The notes below the pieces were generated by a model, which worked only from the letters and a program-made list of their open reading frames with translations, made no database searches and was not told where the DNA came from. Position numbers and translations under genes: made by a program. A DNA stretch of 52,488 bases, taken from contig JAAVFS010000014.1 of the NCBI GenBank assembly GCA_014800605.1, positions 1-52,488 of the forward strand, in the 5' to 3' direction. Below are positions 8,734 through 17,600 of the stretch, piece by piece. The stretch's first letter is position 1. The number at the start of each line of letters is the position of its first letter. The stretch comes from Bacteroidales bacterium (GTDB taxonomy: Bacteria; Bacteroidota; Bacteroidia; Bacteroidales; Muribaculaceae).

Positions 8734-9129
8734 ATGAAACATCTCAGATCCATCATCGCAGGCCTCGTGGCCCTCCTCGCTATCGCAGTCGCTCCCACGA
8801 CGACCGCTCAGAAGCTCACACCAGAACAGATGGTGATGGCAGTCGAGGCCTTCAACAAGCAATTGCCTATGGAGATAGCCGAAGGGATATCAATCGACAA
8901 GATGGAGGTCAACGACGAGTCTACTCTGCTGACTATCACCTTTAAGACTAATCCTAAAAAGATGGGTATCACCCTCGAAGAAGCTATGGCGGAGATCGGC
9001 TCGGGCGATATTCACGAATTCCTGGGCGACGATGCCGAGGAACTCTTCAAAGTGTTTGACTGCGACATAGATATCGTCATCGAATTTCCCGACAAGAGCT
9101 CAAAGACCGTCAGCCTGAAACGAAAGTAA
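8734..9129 (+). CDS. Small exported hypothetical protein
   Basis: A 131-aa protein with a signal peptide (about residues 1-25, ending TTTAQ). The mature part is acidic and alternates helix and strand (KLTPEQMVMAVEAFNKQLP, TLLTITFKTNPKKMG, DCDIDIVIEFPDKSSKTVS). I do not recognise the family. It follows the operon after 55 bases without a visible terminator or promoter, so it may be read through. A periplasmic location is likely. Confidence 0.7.
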   Translation: MKHLRSIIAGLVALLAIAVAPTTTAQKLTPEQMVMAVEAFNKQLPMEIAEGISIDKMEVNDESTLLTITFKTNPKKMGITLEEAMAEIGSGDIHEFLGDDAEELFKVFDCDIDIVIEFPDKSSKTVSLKRK

Positions 9130-9190
9130 GCTCCCGGACTTGGAATCAGGTCTTGTGACCGGCTCTTAGTGCGATTTTTGGGCCATACCT

Positions 9191-9221
9191 TTTTGTATTG
9201 GCCTAAAAAGTCGTAACTTTG
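9191..9221 (+). promoter_or_regulatory. Promoter of the SulP gene
   Basis: A -33 like TTTTG (9191-9195) is followed after 18 bases by TAACTTTG (9214-9221), a good match to the Bacteroidetes TAnnTTTG -7 box. It lies about 46 bases before the ATG. Confidence 0.7.
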
Positions 9222-9267
9222 CGGCGTTTTTTTAGGTAAAAATTCCAACAGGTAACTTACAGAACAA

Positions 9268-10965
9268 ATGAGTTTGCTCGGAAAGGTCGATTTCAGACCG
9301 AAATTATTCTCATCGCTCCGCCATTATTCGGGGGCGACATTCAAGGATGACCTCATAGCAGGTATAGTAGTCGGTATAGTAGCGCTCCCGCTGGCGATCG
9401 CGTTTGCAATAGCGAGCGGAGTCAGCCCCACAGTGGGTCTGATCACAGCCATCATCGGTGGCTTCATGGTGTCAGCCTTCGGCGGGTGCACCGTGCAGAT
9501 CGGCGGCCCGACAGGCGCTTTCATCGTTATTGTCTATGGCATTATAGCCGCCCACGGCCTCGAGGGGCTTGCTATAGCGACATTCATGGCAGGCATTATC
9601 CTCGTCCTGCTCGGTGTCTTCAAGCTCGGTACGGTCATCAAGTTCATCCCGTATCCGATTGTCGTGGGCTTCACGGCCGGTATTGCGCTCACGATCTTCT
9701 CAACCCAGATGAATGACTTCTTCGGTCTGGGTCTGAAAGGGGTTCCGAGCGAGTTTATCCCGAAGTGGGGTGTCTATTTCCGCAATTTCAGCCATGTCGA
9801 TCTGCCGAGTCTGATCGTAGGCGTCGCTTCGCTGATTATCATCATCCTGACCCCGCGTATATCCAAGAAGCTACCCGGAGCGCTGATCTCCATCGTAGTA
9901 ATGACTGTTCTGGTCTTCGTGATGAACAAGTTTACTGCCTTCTTCAGCGGCGTTGAGACCATCGGCGGTCGCTTCGGCAATCTCCCGACCGACCTCCCCG
10001 CCCCCCACGGCTTCGAGCTCAATATGGCGACTATCAACAACTTGCTCCCCTCGGCGTTTACCATCGCCATCTTAGGCGCTATCGAGTCGCTGCTCTCGGC
10101 AACAGTGGCCGACGGTGTGACCGGATCGCGTACCAACTCCAACACCGAGCTTATCGGTCAGGGCATGGCCAATATCGTTGTGCCGATGTTTGGCGGTATC
10201 CCCGTGACCGGAGCCATCGCCCGCACTATGACCAATATCACCAACGGCGGTCGCACCCCCGTGGCCGGCATTGTCCATGCAGTCGTCCTGCTGCTGATCT
10301 TCCTCTTCCTGATGCCTCTGATTAATCTTGTGCCTATGGCCTGTCTGGCAGCCGTACTTATAGTCGTAGCCTACAATATGAGCGGATGGCGCACAGTGGT
10401 CGGCATCTTCAAGAATCCTAAGAGCGATGTCGCCGTGCTCATCGTGACCTTCCTGCTGACTGTGATCTTTGACCTCACTATCGCTATCGAGATCGGTCTG
10501 CTTCTGGCTGTCGTACTCTTCCTGCGCCGCGTCATGGAGAATACGGCTGTCAGAGTCTATGGCGAACAGCTTGATGCAGCCGATGGCACCGACATGTCGC
10601 AGCATGAGGTGCTTGACGTCAAGCCCGGCGTTTCGGTCTATGAGATCGACGGCCCGTTCTTCTTCGGTGTCGCTACTAAGTTCGATGATATGATGCGCAC
10701 GACAGTCGGCAATGTCAAGCCTAAAGTCCGCATCATACGCATGCGTAAGGTCCCGTTTATCGATTCTACCGGTCTGCACAACCTTGAGATTCTCGTCAAT
10801 TCGTCAATGTCGGAGGGTATCGACATCGTGCTCTCGGGAGTTCAGCCCAACGTCAAGGAGACCCTGATGCACGCCGGCTTCGACAGACTGATCCCCGCCG
10901 ACCACATCTGCGACCATATCACAACCGCCGTCAAGATGGCAAATGCAGTCGTCGAAAAAGACTGA
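9268..10965 (+). CDS. SulP family anion transporter with STAS domain
   Basis: A 565-aa inner-membrane protein of the SulP (SLC26-like) family. About residues 20-420 contain many hydrophobic membrane spans, with the family start FKDDLIAGIVVGIVALPLA and a conserved VQIGGPTGAFIVI segment. About residues 440-560 form a cytosolic STAS domain with the phosphorylation-type motif DSTGLHNLEI. The family imports sulfate, bicarbonate or dicarboxylates; the substrate cannot be told from sequence. The gene stands alone, with its own promoter and a strong hairpin downstream. Confidence 0.93.
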   Translation: MSLLGKVDFRPKLFSSLRHYSGATFKDDLIAGIVVGIVALPLAIAFAIASGVSPTVGLITAIIGGFMVSAFGGCTVQIGGPTGAFIVIVYGIIAAHGLEGLAIATFMAGIILVLLGVFKLGTVIKFIPYPIVVGFTAGIALTIFSTQMNDFFGLGLKGVPSEFIPKWGVYFRNFSHVDLPSLIVGVASLIIIILTPRISKKLPGALISIVVMTVLVFVMNKFTAFFSGVETIGGRFGNLPTDLPAPHGFELNMATINNLLPSAFTIAILGAIESLLSATVADGVTGSRTNSNTELIGQGMANIVVPMFGGIPVTGAIARTMTNITNGGRTPVAGIVHAVVLLLIFLFLMPLINLVPMACLAAVLIVVAYNMSGWRTVVGIFKNPKSDVAVLIVTFLLTVIFDLTIAIEIGLLLAVVLFLRRVMENTAVRVYGEQLDAADGTDMSQHEVLDVKPGVSVYEIDGPFFFGVATKFDDMMRTTVGNVKPKVRIIRMRKVPFIDSTGLHNLEILVNSSMSEGIDIVLSGVQPNVKETLMHAGFDRLIPADHICDHITTAVKMANAVVEKD

Positions 10966-10982
10966 TCAGTCCGTACTAAAAA

Positions 10983-11024
10983 TAAGAAGCGCGCTCCCGG
11001 CTATAGCCGTGGGCGCGCTTCTTA
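10983..11024. terminator. Bidirectional intrinsic terminator
   Basis: A perfect 12-bp stem (TAAGAAGCGCGC at 10983 with its complement at 11013-11024) sits between the converging SulP and TPR genes. On the minus strand it is followed by TTATTTTT, so it ends the TPR transcript well. On the plus strand the downstream T tract is weaker. Confidence 0.85.
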
Positions 11025-11043
11025 TATCATTATTTGGCTTGAT

Positions 11044-12276
11044 TTATTCCTTTGCCTTGCGGAGTTTCGTGTCGATCAGCAAGCTGGCGTGGATCATGGT
11101 CGCCTCCATCAGTTCGAGGGGGCGATATGAAGAGTATATCTGGCTTGGATCGACCGAACGGCCATCGCCAAGGGTATATGGCGCTTGGTTGTACCAGTCG
11201 ATAAACGTTTCCATCTCTTCTTCATGGGCAGCATACCATTCATCAAATTCTTCAGTAAAAACCGGTTCAAATAAGAAGTAGTTGTAGGCCTCCCAATGAC
11301 CTGCATCAATTATCTTCTTTTGAAATTCAAAAAGATACATGCCGTTACCGTACAGATTGTCAGTCAGCGAATAGTAGGCTTCGAGAGCGCCACGACGCAG
11401 CTCTATCAGCTGGGGGAGTGACGCGGTGAAGGGTCGTTTTTCAAGATACATTTTCAGCAATGGCTGAGAGATGATTCCCTCGTAGACGCCGGGGAATGCA
11501 AGGTATGTAGTCTTCGTTTTTTCATCGATGGTTATATTGCGCGTCGGTACAAGTTTTACAGATACGCGTGTGCTGTCTCCATCGAGGTTGATTGTGATCG
11601 CGTCCCTGAGGCAATCTACTATTTTCCCTGCCATAACGGCGTGTCGATTGTTGTTGGATGGAGCCAGCAGTATCTCTGACTCGGCGTAGACCAGCCCCCA
11701 TGGACGACCCATTTCTGAAGCAAGATAGAGCATGGATGCCTGGAAATAGTTGGAAGCGAAGTTGGGGTCGACGATAATTCCTTTGTTGTAGTATTCGAGA
11801 GCCTTGTTGTAGTCTTTGTCGAGATTGCTGAGGTTGCCGAGCTCGAGATAAAGTTTTCCGCTTTTGGGGAAGTGTTTCAGACCTTCATTATATATTTCGG
11901 CAGCTTTCTTGCGTTCACCTGTAAAATCATATGAGTTCCCTACAAGCTGATAGGCAATCTCTTCTACATCCTTATGTTTCAGGATTTGTTTTTGAGCTTT
12001 AATTACTTCATCATATCGATGGAGAGAGTAGAGTGCAAACAAGCGCTCATACTGTATGAGGTAGTTTTTGGGGTATTTCTTTGCTAACCGGTCAAAATCT
12101 GTGAGAGCCGATTCTGCCATGCCTCCATCGACGAGTTCGATAGCATTATTTAGAAGCTGACGGTCAGTGTCGCTCAGGCGGCTGAGGCTATTGTCCTCGG
12201 ATGATGTTGCAAATCCCGCGAGGGAGCTTGTCATGATCAGCAGCACGACGATCAGGATTCGATTGCAGGTAGTCAT
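11044..12276 (-). CDS. Exported TPR-repeat protein
   Basis: A 410-aa protein. The N-terminus is a signal peptide (MTTCNRILIVVLLIMTSSLAGFA). About residues 35-200 hold tetratricopeptide-type helices (KAAEIYNEGLKHFPKSGKLY, then KALEYYNKGIIVDPNFASNY). The C-terminal half is not assigned and is aromatic-rich. The likely role is protein-protein contact in the periplasm or envelope. A longer in-frame start at 12324 exists, but it lies upstream of the predicted -7 box at 12307-12314 and would not be transcribed from it, so I chose 12276. It is flanked by terminators on both sides and is probably monocistronic. Confidence 0.8.
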   Translation of the reverse strand: MTTCNRILIVVLLIMTSSLAGFATSSEDNSLSRLSDTDRQLLNNAIELVDGGMAESALTDFDRLAKKYPKNYLIQYERLFALYSLHRYDEVIKAQKQILKHKDVEEIAYQLVGNSYDFTGERKKAAEIYNEGLKHFPKSGKLYLELGNLSNLDKDYNKALEYYNKGIIVDPNFASNYFQASMLYLASEMGRPWGLVYAESEILLAPSNNNRHAVMAGKIVDCLRDAITINLDGDSTRVSVKLVPTRNITIDEKTKTTYLAFPGVYEGIISQPLLKMYLEKRPFTASLPQLIELRRGALEAYYSLTDNLYGNGMYLFEFQKKIIDAGHWEAYNYFLFEPVFTEEFDEWYAAHEEEMETFIDWYNQAPYTLGDGRSVDPSQIYSSYRPLELMEATMIHASLLIDTKLRKAKE

Positions 12277-12306
12277 GTTCGTAAGGATTTTGTTGAGAGA
12301 TATGTG

Positions 12307-12314
12307 CAAATATA
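12307..12314 (-). promoter_or_regulatory. Promoter -7 box for the TPR gene
   Basis: TATATTTG on the minus strand matches TAnnTTTG. The expected transcription start near 12300 leaves about 25 bases before the chosen start codon. The -33 element is not clear. Confidence 0.55.
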
Positions 12315-12346
12315 CGACTTTCACTGATTTATTTGCTCTACGCTGT

Positions 12347-12389
12347 AAAAAAAATCGAGGGCGTGTCCGGCTGCTGTCGGCACGCCCTC
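12347..12389 (-). terminator. Intrinsic terminator of the thioredoxin gene
   Basis: A perfect 9-bp stem (GAGGGCGTG at 12357-12365 with CACGCCCTC at 12381-12389) is followed on the minus strand by a run of eight T (12347-12354). It lies about 33 bases past the trxA stop. Confidence 0.9.
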
Positions 12390-12421
12390 ACGTCTGGTAT
12401 ATAAATGAGGATTAGGGGGTA

Positions 12422-12739
12422 TTATTCTTCGTCGCTCTTGGTGTACTGATGGTCGTAGATCTTGGCTTCAAGGAGTGATGCCTGCTGAACGCCTACAGTG
12501 CGCCAAACTGCTTCGCCGTTTTTGAAGAGGATCAGTGTGGGTACTGACTGCACGCGATAACGCTCGGCGAGTTGCTGGTTCTGGTCGATGTCGACCTTGA
12601 TGATGGTGGCTTTGTCGCCTACTTTCTGTTTTACTTCCTCAAGGATAGGAGCCTGCATCTTACAGGGACCGCACCATGTTGCGAAGAAGTCTACGAGGGT
12701 AGGGGTGTTGCTTTTGATGATTTCGTCAAAGTTGTTCAT
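12422..12739 (-). CDS. trxA: Thioredoxin
   Basis: A 105-aa thioredoxin of normal family length without a signal peptide, so cytosolic. The redox motif WCGPCK is present near residue 32 and the conserved cis-proline segment is VPTLILF. It reduces disulfides using electrons from thioredoxin reductase. A short acidic tail (TKSDEE) ends the protein. It lies downstream of the transporter gene on the same strand, but a hairpin separates them. No TAnnTTTG box is evident just upstream, so some read-through from the transporter gene is possible. Confidence 0.95.
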   Translation of the reverse strand: MNNFDEIIKSNTPTLVDFFATWCGPCKMQAPILEEVKQKVGDKATIIKVDIDQNQQLAERYRVQSVPTLILFKNGEAVWRTVGVQQASLLEAKIYDHQYTKSDEE

Positions 12740-12794
12740 AGTAGTATAGGTTTATAAGTTATTTCGATTCTTTTGATGCCTATATAACAAGGAC

Positions 12795-12816
12795 GAGCCT
12801 CAAATTGTTGAGGCTC
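12795..12816 (-). terminator. Hairpin terminator after the transporter gene
   Basis: A perfect 9-bp stem (GAGCCTCAA with TTGAGGCTC) and a 4-base loop lie 25 bases past the transporter stop. The following minus-strand sequence is only moderately T-rich, so termination may be partial. Confidence 0.6.
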
Positions 12817-12840
12817 ATCGGCAGGTATATCGTTATTCTG

Positions 12841-14499
12841 TTAAGCGAAGAGGAGTATGAGCGCCTGGGCGGCTACAACTCGGAGGAACATTGTCAGCGG
12901 GTAGACTGTGGAGTAGGCTACGGCGGGCATGTCGGAGCTTGTAGAGTTGGCTCCGTAGGCCAGTGCCGGTGGGTCGGTGTAGGAGCCTGAGAGCAAGCCC
13001 ATGATGGTGAGGTAATTGAATTTGTAGCATCCGCGGGCTATGAATCCTACTACGAGCAGCGGGATGAAGGTGATGATGAAGCCCCAGATGACCCACCACA
13101 TACCGGTCGGGTTGAACACTGTGTCGGCGAAGCCCTTACCGGCCGAGATGCCGACCGAGGCGAGGAATAGGCAGATGCCAAGCTCGCGGAGCATCAGCGA
13201 AGCGGATGATGAGGTGTAGGTGACAAGTTTTAGTTTATATCCGAATCGGCTCAGGAGGATAGCCACTACGAGGGGGCCTCCGGCGAGTCCGAGCTTCATG
13301 CCGAATCCTACGTTGATCGAGCCGAGGATGATACCGAGCATGATGCCGATGAAGATTGTTATCAGGTTAGGCTGATTGAGGCGCTTCATCGAGTTGCCCA
13401 TCTTGTCGGCAAGGCGGTTGATGTCGTTGATGTCGCCTACGACGGTGATGCGGTCGCCCATCTGCAGGCGGAGGTTGGGCTCGGCCAGTAGGTCTACACC
13501 GGCACGGTTGACGCGGGTCGCATTGAGGTTGTAGCCGTTGTGGAGTCGGAGCGAACCGATTTCGACACCGTTATATTTGCTTTTGGTGATGACGATGCGG
13601 CGTGAGACTACGTTGTGGGCATTGTCTTCTTCGGCCCATTCCATCTCGACTTCCGGGCCGATCATCGCCAGGAATCGCTGCTCGTCGGCTGCCGAGAGGA
13701 CGATGCGAAGCAGGTCGCCTTCATGTACTACTGTCTCAGCCAACGGGATGGTGATGTCGCCCGAGGGGTGCTTGATGCGCGAGATGACATAGTTGCAGTT
13801 GATGATGTCGTGGAGCTCGCTGAGGTCGCGTCCTTCGATGAGTTTGTTGGTGACTTTGAAGGTCTTGATCAGAGGCTTGAGCTGGCTCGACTCACGCTCC
13901 TTCTCGATCTGGTCGATCTCATGGTCGACTTTGATGCGGAACACGGCTTTGATGATGAGCATCGCGGCTATGATGCCGATAACGCCGAGGGGGTAAGCGG
14001 CGGCGTAGCCCATCGACATGGTGTTGATAGCTTCAGGGTCGTTGACCGTCTGCTGGGCTGCTGCCAGACCGGGGGTGTTGGTCACGGCACCCGACATGAC
14101 GCCGACGAGCGACGCAATCGATGTCTTGCCTCCCTGGACGAAGTAGATCAGGATGACGATGCCGACGTTGAGCGCTATGCCGAGCACGGCGAGCATATTG
14201 AGCTTGATGCCTCCGGTCTTGAAAGCGGAGAAGAAGCCTGGACCCACCTGAAGGCCGATTGCGAAGATGAAGAGGATGAGTCCGAACTCTCTGACGAACT
14301 TCAGTACCTCGGGGTTGACGACATATCCGAAGTGTCCCATCAGGATGCCGACAAAAAGCACGAAGGTCACGCCCAGTGAGATGCCGAATGCTTTCAGTTT
14401 GCCGAGAAATATACCTGCGGCGATTACGAACGAGTATAAAATCAAGGTGTTGGGGAGGGCTTCACTGCCCGGCCCGAGTAAGTCTGTGATAAAATCCAT
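12841..14499 (-). CDS. Putative transporter, aspartate-alanine exchanger family (YidE/YbjL-like)
   Basis: A 552-aa membrane protein with the AspT-family layout: about five hydrophobic spans (residues 15-180), two central cytosolic TrkA-C/RCK_C-type domains (about 215-280 and 300-370, with GRDLSELHDI and a LQMGDRITVVGD stretch), then another block of spans to the C-terminus (GSINVGFGMKLGLAGGPLVV, GSYTDPPALAY). The two membrane halves contain the similar phrases SGAVTNTPGLAAA and SGSYTDPPALAY, as expected for this internally duplicated family. The substrate is unknown. It has its own -7 box upstream and a hairpin downstream. Confidence 0.9.
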   Translation of the reverse strand: MDFITDLLGPGSEALPNTLILYSFVIAAGIFLGKLKAFGISLGVTFVLFVGILMGHFGYVVNPEVLKFVREFGLILFIFAIGLQVGPGFFSAFKTGGIKLNMLAVLGIALNVGIVILIYFVQGGKTSIASLVGVMSGAVTNTPGLAAAQQTVNDPEAINTMSMGYAAAYPLGVIGIIAAMLIIKAVFRIKVDHEIDQIEKERESSQLKPLIKTFKVTNKLIEGRDLSELHDIINCNYVISRIKHPSGDITIPLAETVVHEGDLLRIVLSAADEQRFLAMIGPEVEMEWAEEDNAHNVVSRRIVITKSKYNGVEIGSLRLHNGYNLNATRVNRAGVDLLAEPNLRLQMGDRITVVGDINDINRLADKMGNSMKRLNQPNLITIFIGIMLGIILGSINVGFGMKLGLAGGPLVVAILLSRFGYKLKLVTYTSSSASLMLRELGICLFLASVGISAGKGFADTVFNPTGMWWVIWGFIITFIPLLVVGFIARGCYKFNYLTIMGLLSGSYTDPPALAYGANSTSSDMPAVAYSTVYPLTMFLRVVAAQALILLFA

Positions 14500-14521
14500 A
14501 GAAATTGTGCCTTTTGCGGTG

Positions 14522-14529
14522 CAAAGGTA
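14522..14529 (-). promoter_or_regulatory. Promoter -7 box for the transporter gene
   Basis: TACCTTTG on the minus strand matches TAnnTTTG and lies 23 bases before the start codon. A clear -33 is not seen. Confidence 0.6.
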
Positions 14530-14593
14530 CTCATTTTTTTTGTAAAAATCGTCTAATGTGGAAAAAGTGCATCAAATAGTGTCATATTGTAAC

Positions 14594-14633
14594 AAAAAGG
14601 AGACCGGGTCACCATTGGCGGCGATCCGGTCTC
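14594..14633 (-). terminator. Intrinsic terminator of the 1293-aa gene
   Basis: An 8-bp perfect stem GAGACCGG/CCGGTCTC (14600-14607 with 14626-14633), extendable by a few pairs, is followed on the minus strand by a short T tract (14594-14598). It lies 25 bases past the stop. Confidence 0.8.
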
Positions 14634-14658
14634 TGAAATCTGTCGGTTACTGAGTCTA

Positions 14659-17600
14659 TCAGCGAACGAGGACTTTGACTCCGGCGACTACATATACGCC
14701 GGGAGCTACATTGAATATCATCTGCTCGCCGTGGCTGAGCTCTGTGGCGATGAGTGTGCCGTTGATAGCATATACGCTCACGCTCACTCCGGCTTCAGCT
14801 TCTACGTAGATTGCGCATGCGCCTGTTGTCACTTTCACGGCTGCTGTGGCTTCAACTGCTGAGATTGATGACCACTCTACGACGAAGTCTTTTGTGTCAG
14901 CCTTAGATTCGAAGGCATATTCTTTCTCGGAAGCGAGTGTCTCGCCGCCTACTTTGACGTCGATGTCGTATTTGTCGCTCAGCTCGGGGACGGTGACGGT
15001 GTATTTGCCGTCTGCGTCAGCCTGGGCTGTGTAGCTTTTGCCACCGGCGGTGAGTGTCACTTCGATCTTGGCAGTGGGAGCTGCGCCTGCTGCTGAGAGC
15101 ACTGTGCCTGAGAGGGTGGCGGTGCGGTCGGTGTAGACGAGTGTCAGGTCGCGGCCGGCATCGGCAGCGTCGAGGGTGATGTCGCTGACAGTTACGGTGT
15201 CAAATCCGTCGGCAGCGGCCATGAAGGTGTAGGTCAGTGAAAGCTTGTCGATTTCGAGGGCGTACTTGCCATCAGCGCCGGTGGTAGTGCTGAATGCTAC
15301 GTCGCCTGAGGTGTAGCTGATTGTCGCGCCATCGACGGGTGCGCCGAACTCGTCGGTCACGGTGCCTGTGGCAGCTACGGGAGCCCAGTCGACGGTGAAG
15401 TGCTTGGTGTCAACCTTAGATGCGAAGTTGTATTCGGCAGTGGTGTGATAGGTAGCGCCGCCGATTTTCACTTCAATAGCGTAGGTGTGAGCCAGCTCGG
15501 CTACGGTCAGAGAGTATTTGCCGTCGGCATCGGTCTCGGTAGCGTGGGTCTTTTCGCCGGCGGTGAGGATCACCTCAACCTTGTCGGTGGGAGCGGTGCC
15601 ATTGGCTGAGAGTACAGTGCCGGAGAGGGTAGCGGTGCGGTCAGCAAATCTGAGCGTTACGTCGCTGACAGCCTCCGGTTCGGTCTCTACATCGAAGGTG
15701 ACATCATCCTTGGTGTATGTCTCGTAGTCGTCAGATTCGGCCTTGGCTGTGAATGTGTAGGTCAGATCGACGTTGGCGATGTTCATCGAGTAGTTGCCCT
15801 TGGCGTCGGTCACGCTGCTGTAGAGGACATCGTCGGAGGTGTAGCTTACGTTGACGTTTTCAACTGGGGTGCCGAACTCGTCGGTCACGCAACCCTTGGC
15901 TACGACAACATCCTTGGCAACGCTGAAGAAGGTGACGGGGAAACCGGCGCGGTAGACGCTCCACGACGGCTCGTCGTCAAGGTCTTCGGCATACTCTTTC
16001 TTATTTTCAATCACGCGATTGTCGAAAATGTCGTTCCAATAGTCATATACGCTATTGTCTACGCAGAAGAAGACGTGATGTTTATCCTGCCCCTCGACTA
16101 CGTCTGTCTGCTCGATCATGATGCGGATAGATTTGCCTTCATAGGTGAATGGAACGGAGAATGGTACTAAGAATGTGGGTTCGTACGTCTTGGTCGCGTT
16201 GTCGCCTACAGCGGGGAATGTGTAGACTTTGTCAAATACGAGGGTCATATCCTCTTTCTCCGCGGGAACGATATCATTCGGGTCAAAGGCATCGACGTCA
16301 GTATTCTGAATCCATACCTTGACGTTCTTGGTTACTTCCGAGTCGCTGTAGCCGATGAACTTGAATCCGGTGATCTTGACACCCTCGTCCATTCCCAGCT
16401 GATCAGCGCGATAGATTATCTGACTTTGTGCATTGTAGTAGGTGTTGAGCGGATCGGATGTAGTGATCTTGATGTCGCCTACCTGATAAGATGCTTCAGC
16501 CTTTTCGGGCCCGACGGTGAACTCAAATTCGCCGAGATTGACGCGGTCGGTTCCTGACAGGAATACGAACTGTCCTTTATATGCGCCCTCGGCGTGGGGG
16601 GTGTAGCGGAGTTCGAAGGGTGTGTCGGCTCCCTGAGCGAGTTCGGGTGTTTCTGTAGCCTCGGCTACCTTCTCACCATTGACTTCGAGGATTACGGAGT
16701 AGTCGCTCTCGGCCTTGGCGCTGAGGTTGCGGAGGGTGACGTTGGTGATGAAGCGGGTGTTGACTTCAGCTGCCGAGGGGATTGCAGTGTTGACTACGTA
16801 GAGGTCGTGTGCGATGTCGACCAGCTTACCGCCATGGATGTTGTCAAGGCGTACGGCACCGGCTTCGAACTGTACATAGCACTCGCCGGCAGGAACGTCG
16901 ACGCTGTGGAGTGAGAATTCGTATGTGCCGTAGCCCTGACCGGTAGGCTTGTCGACATTGAAGTGCTCATTGTCGTCATTCGTGGATGCGGTGATGGTTT
17001 TGGCCAGAGTCCAGTTGGAGCGGTCGGTAGAGGTGTAGACTTTCAGGACTGAGCCGGTATTGTCGGACTTGGAGGCCATGAAATAGAGCTTCTCGCCCTC
17101 TTTGAATGAAAGGAGCGGAGTGCTGAAGCGGTCGGCATAGGTGCTTGACGATGTGCACTGAATGTATTTCGTGTCGGCAAGCGTCTTGAGAGCGGTTACA
17201 GGCTCGGTGATTGTCCAGTTTTTTCCGATGACCATTCCTTCGGGCTGTCCTTCGCCCTCGAAGTCCTCGGCATAATCACCTTCTGAGGTGACGAGGCCCT
17301 GGAGTGTATATGAGAAGTCGTCGATGTCTGTTGCTACAAATGTCATTGTGCCTTTTTTCAGACCGGCATCACCGCTGAGGGCGATGGTGATATCCTTTTT
17401 GCCTTTGGGCTCGAGGGTGAATGAGGTGACATCAGCCGTGAATCCCTCAGGCATGGAGATTTCGGTCACTTCGAGTGGAGCGGTACCGTAGTTCCACATG
17501 CAGAGTGTGCGCGATGTGCCTGCTGCCCCTGCGCCGATAGTGATCACGTCGGTGATGTTGACATCGCTGTTGTTGCTCTGGTTGGCTGAGTTGGCAGCGT

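Noticed and set aside
12277-12324. Longer N-terminus of the TPR protein
   Set aside because: It would begin upstream of the predicted transcription start, and the signal peptide begins naturally at the internal Met at 12276.
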